Positions 1 to 6,539 are shown, counted from the stretch's first letter. The stretch: DNA of 8,107 nucleotides from Methanobrevibacter sp. (GCA_009784145.1 WRCI01000071.1:1-8107), one strand, 5' to 3'. The notes: generated from the sequence alone by a model not told the origin. Numbers and translations are program-made.

Positions 1-131
1 ATGTGCATAGCTCCACTTGGATAAGGATAAGCTACTGTTAAAAATATCTTTTCTCGCTCATCATGATTTGATTCAAATAGCTTTGCTTCTTTCCATTTAT
101 CTTGCCACTTTTTTTCCATTTCTTTTGACAC
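1..131 (-). CDS. leuS: Leucyl-tRNA synthetase, N-terminal fragment (runs off left edge)
   Basis: Only the first 43 or so codons are present; the gene continues beyond base 1. The translated start contains [17 protein letters not shown], then [14 protein letters not shown] at the edge. The PYPSGxxH stretch is the class I aminoacyl-tRNA synthetase HIGH-region signature in the form seen in archaeal LeuRS. The enzyme charges tRNA-Leu with leucine in the cytoplasm. Two starts are possible: ATG at 119 and an in-frame GTG at 131, four codons upstream. I prefer the GTG because GGTGAT (140-135) sits exactly three bases before it, the same spacing used by nadE and cutA. This gives an N-terminus MSKEMEKKW. 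The next gene upstream on the same strand is cutA, separated by about 318 bp, so leuS probably has its own promoter in that AT-rich gap. The family call is firm; the rest of the gene cannot be judged. Confidence 0.93.
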   Translation of the reverse strand, partial: MSKEMEKKWQDKWKEAKLFESNHDEREKIFLTVAYPYPSGAMH

Positions 132-134
132 TGA

Positions 135-140
135 ATCACC
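135..140 (-). promoter_or_regulatory. leuS ribosome-binding site (GGTGAT) that decides the start
   Basis: On the minus strand GGTGAT is followed by TCA and then GTG at 131. GGUGAU is complementary to the conserved AUCACC near the 3' end of archaeal 16S rRNA. It lies further into the anti-Shine-Dalgarno than GGAGG does, which explains the short three-base spacer. It favours GTG 131 over ATG 119. Confidence 0.65.
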
Positions 141-449
141 AATTATAAAAATAATTTTTTATAAATTTAATGAATTTTTTATAAATATTAATAATTTTAT
201 TATACTAAAGAATTTTATTAATTTGAAATATATTTTATTTTATTTAATAATTAATATATTAATTGTAGAGATTTTATAGTTTTTATATATTTTTTATAAT
301 AATATTGTGAATTATTATAAAATATTATAAAATTTTATATTAATTTATTATTTAAAGTTTATATTTATTTTTATATTATAAAATACAAGTATAGCTAACT
401 TTAGGGTGTTCCATTATTGTATTTTTTTTCTTATCTCTAAGAAATTAAA
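141..449. other. AT-rich spacer between cutA and leuS
   Basis: About 310 bp, overwhelmingly A and T, with no open frame of note on either strand. It should hold the leuS promoter (minus strand) and the end of the cutA transcript. Many TATA-like strings occur and none can be singled out. The only part with clearly different composition is the inverted-repeat element at 380-425. Confidence 0.6.
380..425. repeat. Inverted-repeat element with a higher-GC loop
   Basis: A perfect 9-bp inverted repeat, AAAATACAA (380-388) and TTGTATTTT (417-425), encloses 28 bases (389-416) of about one-third G+C in otherwise nearly pure A/T DNA. On the plus strand the right arm runs into a T tract (422-429), like an intrinsic terminator or the end of a small RNA. 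On the minus strand it lies 25 bases past the cutA stop codon and could act in cutA termination. It could also be a trace of a small mobile element. The pairing is visible; the function is inference. Confidence 0.4.
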
Positions 450-761
450 TTATTTTATTTCCTCTTTTATCCAATTTAAATAATCATCAGAAGCTTTAAA
501 AACAGGTAAGGTAATTATGCAAGGATTATCATAGCTATGAACTTCTTTTACCCTATCAATAATCTTATCTAGATTTTCCTCTAATGTTTTAAGAATAAGT
601 ATAGCTTCATTATCTTTTTCAATAGCTCCCTGCCACCAATATATCGATTTCATGTCTGAAATTATATTTGAACAAGCAGCTAATCTTTCTTTAACAATTA
701 ATTCCCCAATAGCTATAGCTTCTTCTTCATCACTTGTAGTTATATAAATTAAAACCATCAT
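450..761 (-). CDS. cutA: CutA family protein (divalent cation tolerance)
   Basis: A small cytoplasmic protein of 103 residues, the normal length for CutA, which forms very stable trimers with a ferredoxin-like fold. Family features run in order: an N-terminal VLIYITTSDEEEA strand, KERLAACSNI, SIYWWQG, EAILILKT, then VHSYDNPCIITLPV and YLNWI near the end. CutA was named for copper tolerance in E. coli, but its physiological role in archaea is unsettled, so no metal function is claimed. The frame is open up to a TTG at 785, which would add MLDNLSDK. I choose the ATG at 761 because GAGTGAT (771-765) lies three bases before it, the TTG has no ribosome-binding site, and CutA homology begins here. 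It sits between nadE and leuS on the same strand, 135 bp beyond the nadE stop (TGA, 899-897), and may be partly co-transcribed with nadE. Confidence 0.93.
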   Translation of the reverse strand: MMVLIYITTSDEEEAIAIGELIVKERLAACSNIISDMKSIYWWQGAIEKDNEAILILKTLEENLDKIIDRVKEVHSYDNPCIITLPVFKASDDYLNWIKEEIK

Positions 762-764
762 TTT

Positions 765-771
765 ATCACTC
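765..771 (-). promoter_or_regulatory. cutA ribosome-binding site (GAGTGAT)
   Basis: Minus-strand GAGTGAT, then AAA, then ATG at 761. It has the same RGTGAT-N3-start layout as nadE, leuS and vapB, and supports the shorter CutA start over TTG 785. Confidence 0.6.
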
Positions 772-796
772 AAATTATCTAACAATTGATTATTTT

Positions 797-845
797 AAGA
801 TATTAAGATATTAAGATATTATCTATTTTAAGATATTAAGAGATT
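797..845. repeat. AAGATATT octamer cluster upstream of cutA
   Basis: Three head-to-tail copies of AAGATATT (797-804, 805-812, 813-820) are followed, after nine bases, by another exact copy (830-837) and a variant AAGAGATT (838-845). The cluster lies 36-84 bp upstream of the cutA start, where promoter or leader elements are expected. It could be a binding-site array or simple replication slippage in AT-rich DNA. No regulator is suggested by the sequence. Confidence 0.5.
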
Positions 846-896
846 ATCAGAAATTATAAATTATTTTAAATACTAAATTGTTTAAACAAATTTACT

Positions 897-1763
897 TCAA
901 AACAACTTTTCATTCTTAAAAGGACTTGGTGGAGAATGTAACTTGTGTTTGTTATTAGTTATTCTATCTTTCACCATATTTATATCTGATAAAAAAACAT
1001 TTAATTCATTTAAAATAGCTTCATCAGTCAATTTTTTATCAACTATTAAATATAGTAGTTGATCCAAAACTTCGTAAGTTAAACCAATTTCATCTTCATC
1101 AATTTGATTTTCCCAAAGTCCTGCTCTTGGTGGTTTTTCTATAATCTCTTCTGGAATATTCAAACTTTTTGCAAGTTCTTTTACTTGTGTTTTATACATA
1201 TCTCCAATAGGTTCAAAATCGCAACCACCATCACCATATTTAGTAAAATAACCAATTAATAATTCACTTTTATTTCCTGTTCCCGCTACAAGGCAGTTTT
1301 TAAGGTTTGCAAAGTAATATAATAAAGACATCCTAATTCTTGCTTTAAGATTGCCTTCAGCTATTTTATTTTTATTATTTTTATTGAATTCATTACTAGA
1401 TTTACTATCAAATTTATTATTAGATTTACTATCAAACTCATTACCAGATTTATCACTAGCTAAATTTAAAAACTCTTCAGATATAGTATCAATATTTATT
1501 TCTTTATATTCAATATCCAATAATTTAGCAACTAAACGAGCATGAAGGGTATCTTCTTTTGGAGTGGTTAAAGTGGCTAAATGATAAGAATAAATATTTT
1601 CACTACCAATAGCTTCTTTTAAAAGATATGCAACAAGAGTAGAATCAATTCCTCCACTTAAACCAATTACAATTCCATCAGCACTAGTTTTATATTTTAT
1701 CTCTTTTATAAAATTAACTATCTCTTTTTTAGCTGTTTTTTGATTAATTTCAGGTAATTTCAT
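897..1763 (-). CDS. nadE: NH3-dependent NAD+ synthase
   Basis: Catalyses the last step of NAD biosynthesis: ATP-dependent amidation of nicotinate adenine dinucleotide. The 288-residue protein has the N-type ATP pyrophosphatase signature SGGIDS at 36-41, then LKARIRMSLLYYFAN, GTGNKSE at 161-167, YGDGGCDFEPIGDMYKTQV at 176-194 and KPPRAGLW at 210-217. There is no N-terminal glutaminase (nitrilase-like) domain, so free ammonia is the expected nitrogen donor. Between residues 103 and 132 there is an Asn/Ser/Lys/Asp-rich insertion made of 8-residue repeats (GNEFDSKS, NNKFDSKS, SNEFNKNN) where compact homologues have a short linker. It lies before the conserved helix and away from the catalytic motifs, so the enzyme is probably functional. 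The ATG start is preceded by AGTGAT at a three-base spacing. It is transcribed away from the Get3 gene, with cutA downstream. Confidence 0.95.
   Translation of the reverse strand: MKLPEINQKTAKKEIVNFIKEIKYKTSADGIVIGLSGGIDSTLVAYLLKEAIGSENIYSYHLATLTTPKEDTLHARLVAKLLDIEYKEINIDTISEEFLNLASDKSGNEFDSKSNNKFDSKSSNEFNKNNKNKIAEGNLKARIRMSLLYYFANLKNCLVAGTGNKSELLIGYFTKYGDGGCDFEPIGDMYKTQVKELAKSLNIPEEIIEKPPRAGLWENQIDEDEIGLTYEVLDQLLYLIVDKKLTDEAILNELNVFLSDINMVKDRITNNKHKLHSPPSPFKNEKLF
1389..1460 (-). repeat. 24-bp minisatellite inside nadE (3 units, in frame)
   Basis: Three consecutive 24-bp units (1389-1412, 1413-1436, 1437-1460) are recognisable. The first two differ only in their first few bases, and the third is more diverged. 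Each unit is eight codons, so gain or loss of a unit keeps the nadE frame. On the protein it gives a hydrophilic, probably disordered loop at about residues 103-130. It most likely arose by slippage, and copy number may vary between strains. Confidence 0.8.
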
Positions 1764-1766
1764 TTA

Positions 1767-1772
1767 ATCACT
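1767..1772 (-). promoter_or_regulatory. nadE ribosome-binding site (AGTGAT)
   Basis: Minus-strand AGTGAT is followed by TAA and the ATG at 1763. It is the third example of the RGTGAT-N3-start arrangement in this window and confirms the nadE start. Confidence 0.6.
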
Positions 1773-2019
1773 TTAAAGGTCCTAATAATTAAATAATATA
1801 AATAATAAACATCCAAGATAATTTAATAATCTAAATAATGATTATAATTATATAAAATTAATTATAATAGTTATATAAATATCTATATTCTAATAATAAC
1901 TATAATGATAATATTATATTCATATTTTGTTTATATTTTATTTATTTTTATTCATTAATAAGCTATTTAAAAATATTAAAAATATTAAAATATATAAAAG
2001 TATAATTATAATAAACAAT

Positions 2020-2047
2020 CTATAAAAATAAAGAATTTATTTTATAG
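2020..2047. repeat. Dyad (hairpin-forming) upstream of the Get3 gene
   Basis: CTATAAAAATAAA (2020-2032) pairs with TTTATTTTATAG (2036-2047) across a three-base loop, giving twelve base pairs with one bulged A. It lies about 100 bp before the Get3 start. It could be an operator dyad, a leader hairpin, or a chance palindrome in A/T DNA. Confidence 0.4.
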
Positions 2048-2058
2048 CATTAATATAA

Positions 2059-2111
2059 AAAATTTAGATTATAATATTAATAAAAAATAAAATTTAGATT
2101 ATAATATTAAT
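2059..2111 (+). repeat. 23-bp direct repeat pair, period 30, before the Get3 gene
   Basis: Bases 2059-2081 and 2089-2111 are identical. The core is AATTTAGATTATAATATTAA, and the copies are offset by 30 bp. The second copy ends 37 bases before the ATG at 2149. Each copy contains a TATA-like TTATAATA, so the duplication may have doubled a promoter or operator element. A recent tandem duplication without function is the simplest alternative. Confidence 0.6.
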
Positions 2112-2136
2112 TGAAATTATTAAAAAATACTATTAA

Positions 2137-3156
<1,020 letters not shown>

Positions 3157-3157
3157 T

Positions 3158-3211
3158 TTATAAGTTTATAATTTTAGTAAAATAATTTATAGTATTTACT
3201 TTAACTTATAA
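3158..3211. terminator. Nested hairpin between convergent genes, possible two-way terminator
   Basis: TTATAAGTT (3158-3166) pairs perfectly with AACTTATAA (3203-3211). Inside it AGTAAA (3176-3181) pairs with TTTACT (3195-3200). The structure starts two bases after the Get3 stop codon and ends about 40 bases before the end of the opposing gene, where a shared terminator would be expected. Stems are A/T-rich and weak, so T-rich stretches may do most of the work. Confidence 0.4.
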
Positions 3212-3252
3212 GTCTATAGCTTTAATTTATGATATTTTCACTTGTAATCTTA

Positions 3253-3786
3253 TCAATTTTTTCTTTTTCTAATAAATATGCCAATTAGTGAAATTAATAT
3301 TAAGAAGATAGCTATTGCTGGAACACCTGTTTTTTCTATAGATGCACTTGTTGGTGAATCAGATTTATCTGTTAAACCATTGCTATTAAATTTCGAAGCA
3401 GATTTATATTTTTTTGAGATAAAATCTTCTTTTTTATTTACTTGACTATCACTATTTATTGAACTATCTTTTGAATCTTGAGATGGACTAATTACAAATG
3501 TTTTAAATTCATTATTATTAGTTAATTCTTCTGAAAGTCTTTTTCTCTCTTCAACAATACTATTAAACATTTCATCCAAATTTTTTAATCTATCATCATA
3601 AGCAATTTTATCTGTTTCTTCTAAAAAATCTCTATCATTATCATTGTTAGACATGGGATTTATTGTATTATCCTCTCTGGTATGGTCTATAATATCAATT
3701 ATATTCATATTTTTTTCAGTTTCTATTGGATTAGTTGCAAAATTTCCTTCTAAACTACAAACAATAAGCAAAACACCCAATGTCAA
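3253..3786 (-). CDS. Hypothetical surface protein with C-terminal membrane anchor
   Basis: I do not recognise a named family. From the TTG at 3786 the product is 177 residues: a short hydrophobic N-terminus (TLGVLLIV), a long hydrophilic Asp/Asn/Ser/Lys-rich middle (about 20-150) with a charged, possibly helical stretch at 67-90, and a C-terminal hydrophobic helix (about 154-172) ending in IRKRKN. A signal sequence plus a C-terminal helix and basic tail fits an exported protein anchored in the membrane with its middle outside, a layout common among Methanobrevibacter surface proteins. The start is uncertain. TTG 3786 has no nearby ribosome-binding site. The strong AAGGAGGT at 3848-3841 is 54 bases further upstream, and the frame stays open back to it. 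Adding those codons (IFIENHEKLSTFIIS) gives a signal peptide with a charged N-region, but the only candidate starts there are non-standard (CTG at 3834, ATT at 3831). The function is unknown. Confidence 0.7.
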   Translation of the reverse strand: MTLGVLLIVCSLEGNFATNPIETEKNMNIIDIIDHTREDNTINPMSNNDNDRDFLEETDKIAYDDRLKNLDEMFNSIVEERKRLSEELTNNNEFKTFVISPSQDSKDSSINSDSQVNKKEDFISKKYKSASKFNSNGLTDKSDSPTSASIEKTGVPAIAIFLILISLIGIFIRKRKN

Positions 3787-3840
3787 TGAAATTATGAAAG
3801 TTGATAATTTTTCATGGTTTTCAATAAAAATCAGCTTTTT

Positions 3841-3848
3841 ACCTCCTT
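3841..3848 (-). promoter_or_regulatory. Strong Shine-Dalgarno (AAGGAGGT) without a standard start codon after it
   Basis: The minus strand reads AAGGAGGT, then AAAAAG, then CTG (3834-3832), which is in frame with the downstream surface-protein gene. No ATG, GTG or TTG in that frame lies within normal spacing. In another frame a TTG-initiated peptide of about ten codons ends at TAA. This suggests CTG initiation, a frameshift, or a sequencing error. Confidence 0.6.
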
Positions 3849-3930
3849 AAAATCTTATATAAAATGGGAAAAAATTATTACATAAATATCTTTTATCAAT
3901 AAAGTCCTGATAAAATAATTCATTCTCAAA

Positions 3931-4026
3931 ATTATAATAATTCTAATAAACTATAATAATTCTTATGAGTTATAATAATCTTTATGAACTATAATCATTA
4001 TAGCATTAATAATTATATAGTTCATA
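3931..4026. repeat. Degenerate 19-20-bp tandem array ending in an 11-bp-stem hairpin
   Basis: Successive units begin at 3931, 3951, 3970 and 3989 and resemble CTATAATAATTCTTATGAA. The junction of the third and fourth units, TATGAACTATA (3983-3993), has a perfect inverted copy TATAGTTCATA (4016-4026), giving an 11-bp stem with a 22-base loop. It lies about 130-190 bp upstream of the surface-protein gene. It may be a regulatory array, a remnant of a mobile element, or simple-sequence drift. Confidence 0.45.
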
Positions 4027-4175
4027 GTATATAAAACATTTGGATAAATAGCGAATTATAAATAGATTTTAAAAAACCATTATATTATAATATAATCAAT
4101 ATTTTCTTATTATTTAATAAAAATCAAAACAAAAATCAGAACTATATATAATTAATCATATAATATCTATATTTA

Positions 4176-4334
4176 ATGAAAAGAAATATTTTTAACAAAA
4201 AAGTTTTAACATGGAAAATGATTTTAAGACCTTATATATTGAAAAAAGATAGCATTAATAAATAAAGATATTTGGAAGAAATAGAAAATTTAATAAAAAA
4301 GGTTATATATTTTAAAGAACATATAAACAACTGA
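4176..4334 (+). pseudogene. Possible decayed short ORF (weak)
   Basis: From ATG 4176 the frame reads 29 residues (MKRNIFNKKVLTWKMILRPY and so on) to a TAA at 4263-4265. It then continues open for 22 more codons, including RYLEEIENLIKKVIYFKEH, to a TGA at 4332-4334. In DNA this A/T-rich stops are frequent, so 52 codons with one interruption is slightly unusual, and the stretch is richer in G than its flanks. There is no ribosome-binding site and I recognise no family. It may be noise. Confidence 0.2.
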
Positions 4335-4653
4335 TAATTTAATATTTTATAAAATTTTAATAAATTATGACTTTATATTTATTAATTATAACTTGTATAT
4401 AAATTATAAAATGTTTAAATTTTAATATATTTATAAATTTAAATTATATTCTAATTTTGAATTATAAATGATTTTGATATTATATGAATTATTTTATGAT
4501 ATTATAATGAATTATTTTATAATATAATAATATAAAATAAAAATCAATAATATTTTAAATATAATTATAAAAAAATATATTTTAAATATAAAAAATATTA
4601 AATTAGATAAAAAAACATAGATTTAAATCAAAAATACATGATTAAATCTAAAA

Positions 4654-4690
4654 AATCTTAAGATGATAAGAGTTAATCTAAAGATGATAA
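4654..4690 (+). repeat. 16-bp direct repeat just upstream of the 4712 gene
   Basis: AATCTTAAGATGATAA (4654-4669) and AATCTAAAGATGATAA (4675-4690) differ at one base and are 21 bp apart, close to two helical turns. The second copy ends six bases before the GGAGG ribosome-binding site (4697-4701). The helical phasing would suit a protein-binding pair or a leader element, though a small duplication is possible. Confidence 0.5.
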
Positions 4691-4711
4691 TATAATGGAG
4701 GCAAATTTTTA

Positions 4712-5998
4712 ATGAAAACAAAATATAAAGGATTTTTAATCCTTTTAGTTTTAATGATTTTATTTTTAAGTGTTAATTTTGTAAGTGCTGAAAACATTAC
4801 TGGTACTACTAATACAACTGGAAATTCAACAGCTGATAGTGATGGATCTGTTTCTCCAGTTATACCAAATTTAACTAAACCAACAGAAGTTAAAGTCAAA
4901 AGACCTGCTAAAGTAAGTCAAAGTGCTATAATATCTGCTGCAAAAAAAGTAAAAACACAAACTGATAGAACTAAGCTTTTACCAGATTATGTAACTATTT
5001 CTAAATTTAAGTTCACTATGCCAGAATTCTATTATTTAATGGCTAAAACTATTGATAATAGGCAAAAAGGAATATCTTCAAGTATAACTCCTAAGTATGG
5101 TATAAAAGATCCAAATAAACCTAGTGGAACTTGGGTTAAAGGAAAAATATATTCCTATTTTTATGCAGGTTATGCTAGAAAAGTTATAAGTAGTAGTGAA
5201 AAACTTGGAAGGGTGCCAAATACAATAACCACTGCTGGTGGAAATAAATTACAATACCAAACTACTATTTATTTATTTGCTAAAACATTAGCTAATACTA
5301 AAAAGAATTTACCTTACTTTGTAAATATTAATATAAAGGCAGCTAATCCTATTAACCAATATGAACCATTTTATTCTAGGAATCCAGTTAATCCAATGAC
5401 TAAAACAATAGGAAAAAATAGTCTTGGTAATGTGCAAGTACTTGGTCCATATGGTAATTTAAACTCAAAAGTTAGAGTGGCTTATATTATAGGTCAACAC
5501 CCACTTGAATCTAATTCCCATAATGCACTTTTAGGAGTAATCACTGCTAATCATAAAAACATGAAATACATGTATTATATTTACAAAATTAATGTAATTA
5601 AAGATCCACAATCTTTTGATAAAGGTAGACTAAATGGTCAAAAATTAGCTCAAAGATTTGTTGTTCATCATATTAGACACAACAAATATAATTTAGTTGT
5701 TGATGTGCATTCAAATCAAGGCACAAATGGTGGAAATTATGAAAAAACTAACTTTGTATTTGCTCCTTTAAACCATCAACCATCAAGAACTATAGCTAAT
5801 AATATCATAAGACAAATTTCAGGATTAAGTTATTATTTCCCACCTTCACAAACCAGTCCAGAATATTCTACTGAACCAATTGTGAGATCTGGAATTAAAA
5901 CATTAGTCTATGAAACTTATTTGTATGAAAATACATCAACTACAATTAACTTAATGAAACAATTTGTTGCTAGAGTAGATTCCTATCGCTTGAAATAG
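4712..5998 (+). CDS. Secreted pseudomurein-binding-repeat protein with putative M14-like zinc peptidase domain
   Basis: The 428-residue product starts with a clear signal peptide (KTKYK, hydrophobic 8-24, likely cleavage after VSA26), then a Thr/Ser/Asn linker to about 55. Two repeats of the pseudomurein-binding type follow. The first spans about 73-120, with LLPDYVTI and MPEFYYLMAKTI. The second spans about 153-200, with RVPNTITT and QTTIYLFAKTL. From about 240 a second domain shows YIIGQHPLESNSH (H263, E266), LVVDVHSNQG (H333) and TLVYETY (E401). This order of HxxE, a later His and a C-terminal Glu matches the zinc ligands and catalytic Glu of M14 carboxypeptidase-like enzymes. GRLNG at 305-309 may correspond to their substrate-binding Arg/Asn region. 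The inferred role is hydrolysis or remodelling of the wall's peptide part outside the cell. It is not a C71 pseudomurein endoisopeptidase: it lacks an obvious catalytic Cys and has no cysteine at all. GGAGG lies ten bases before the ATG. The gene is monocistronic and ends in an overlapping terminator hairpin. Confidence 0.82.
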   Translation: MKTKYKGFLILLVLMILFLSVNFVSAENITGTTNTTGNSTADSDGSVSPVIPNLTKPTEVKVKRPAKVSQSAIISAAKKVKTQTDRTKLLPDYVTISKFKFTMPEFYYLMAKTIDNRQKGISSSITPKYGIKDPNKPSGTWVKGKIYSYFYAGYARKVISSSEKLGRVPNTITTAGGNKLQYQTTIYLFAKTLANTKKNLPYFVNINIKAANPINQYEPFYSRNPVNPMTKTIGKNSLGNVQVLGPYGNLNSKVRVAYIIGQHPLESNSHNALLGVITANHKNMKYMYYIYKINVIKDPQSFDKGRLNGQKLAQRFVVHHIRHNKYNLVVDVHSNQGTNGGNYEKTNFVFAPLNHQPSRTIANNIIRQISGLSYYFPPSQTSPEYSTEPIVRSGIKTLVYETYLYENTSTTINLMKQFVARVDSYRLK

Positions 5999-6019
5999 GA
6001 ATTTATTTTATTATTTTTT
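5979..6019 (+). terminator. Intrinsic-type terminator overlapping the stop codon
   Basis: ATTCCTAT (5979-5986) pairs with ATAGGAAT (5995-6002) around the 8-base loop CGCTTGAA. A G-T and an A-T pair extend the stem outward. A T-rich run to 6019 follows directly. The right arm contains the TAG stop (5996-5998), so the last codons of the peptidase gene serve as the left arm. Confidence 0.7.
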
Positions 6020-6071
6020 AAATCATTATAAACATTGATTATTTCTATTTTTAATATTTTCTTTTTAAAAT

Positions 6072-6127
6072 TAAATCTATACAATTAAAAAACTCTTTAC
6101 TAAATCCATACAATTAAAAAACTCTTT
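6072..6127. repeat. 29-bp-period tandem duplication over the vapC stop codon
   Basis: Bases 6072-6098 and 6101-6127 are 27-bp copies with one difference (T6078/C6107). The right copy includes the last coding bases and stop of vapC. The left copy repeats that end outside the gene, including a second in-register AGAGTTTTTTAA. It looks like a recent tandem duplication, and the T-rich sequence (minus strand) may assist termination. Confidence 0.75.
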
Positions 6128-6500
6128 GAAAAGTTGAAACTTTATCAAAATCGCTGTCGAATGAATAAATTTGATAAATATCTAATTCTTTCATGGTTAT
6201 TATTGCTGTACTATCAGCTAAAGATATTTTACCATCATATTTGATATATTCTCTCATAGCTTTATCTAAGATATAATCTTTATTAAAAATCAAGTAATTG
6301 TCTTTTATATATTGAAAAATAGTTTTTCCAGCTTTTCCGCCTTTACATTTACCAATAAGATTGATTGTTTCAATAATCATAGCATGAGTTATAACTTTAT
6401 CTTCTTTTACAATATTATCCATTAAAGCCAATGCTCTTTCATGCCATTTGTCATTTTCCAAAACCAAAGCTATTATATAAGAAGCATCTACAAAAATCAA
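6114..6500 (-). CDS. vapC: VapC-family PIN-domain toxin
   Basis: A 128-residue PIN-domain ribonuclease, normal length for VapC, expected to cleave RNA (tRNA or rRNA in studied relatives) when not bound by its antitoxin. The acidic metal-binding set is complete: D5 in FVDASY, E44 in MIIETIN, D96 in LADSTAI, and D115/D117 in SFDSDFD. It therefore appears catalytically intact. The start is TTG at 6500, preceded by AAGGTG (6512-6507) with a six-base spacer; the PIN domain begins right there, so no better start exists. The weak start codon may keep toxin output below that of the antitoxin (inference). It follows vapB on the same strand after a 39-bp gap and is presumably co-transcribed. The stop lies inside a 29-bp tandem duplication. 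The RNA target cannot be predicted. Confidence 0.9.
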   Translation of the reverse strand: MIFVDASYIIALVLENDKWHERALALMDNIVKEDKVITHAMIIETINLIGKCKGGKAGKTIFQYIKDNYLIFNKDYILDKAMREYIKYDGKISLADSTAIITMKELDIYQIYSFDSDFDKVSTFQRVF

Positions 6501-6539
6501 TTAAAACACCTTCATTAAAAAACTAAACAAAACAATTAA

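Larger units (their letters stand above)
1773..2134. other. Divergent promoter region between nadE and the Get3 gene
   Basis: About 360 bp, nearly all A/T, between two genes transcribed away from each other, so it must hold both promoters. TATA-like strings are too common to assign a single box to either gene. Two ordered structures lie on the Get3 side: an imperfect dyad (2020-2047) and a pair of 23-bp direct repeats (2059-2111). I see no gene here. Confidence 0.6.
3850..4653. other. Long A/T-rich divergent spacer
   Basis: About 800 bp between two divergent genes for envelope-type proteins. Composition is close to pure A/T, especially 4330-4620, with no convincing gene or RNA. It contains a degenerate 19-20-bp tandem array with a hairpin (3931-4026), a slightly G-richer stretch that may be a decayed short ORF (4176-4334), and an 8-bp inverted repeat AGATTTAA/TTAAATCT (4619-4626, 4642-4649) near the 4712 gene. 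Both promoters must lie here, but I cannot assign them. Confidence 0.6.

Noticed and set aside
1351..1545. Plus-strand open frame rich in Leu (64 codons)
   Set aside because: It lies antisense to nadE and its Leu-rich repeats are the mirror of the nadE minisatellite; no ribosome-binding site.
3644..3850. Plus-strand open frame with a hydrophobic stretch
   Set aside because: It is the complement of the signal-peptide and acidic part of the minus-strand surface protein, whose ribosome-binding site and C-terminal anchor make it the better reading.
3931..4003. CRISPR array considered for the 19-20-bp repeats
   Set aside because: Units are head to tail with no spacers and are degenerate; no cas gene is present.
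4176..4265. A real 29-residue peptide gene
   Set aside because: No ribosome-binding site and no recognisable features; kept only as a weak possible remnant.
4678..4899. Minus-strand open frame over the start of the peptidase gene
   Set aside because: Overlaps the signal peptide of the clearly coding plus-strand gene and has no recognisable features.
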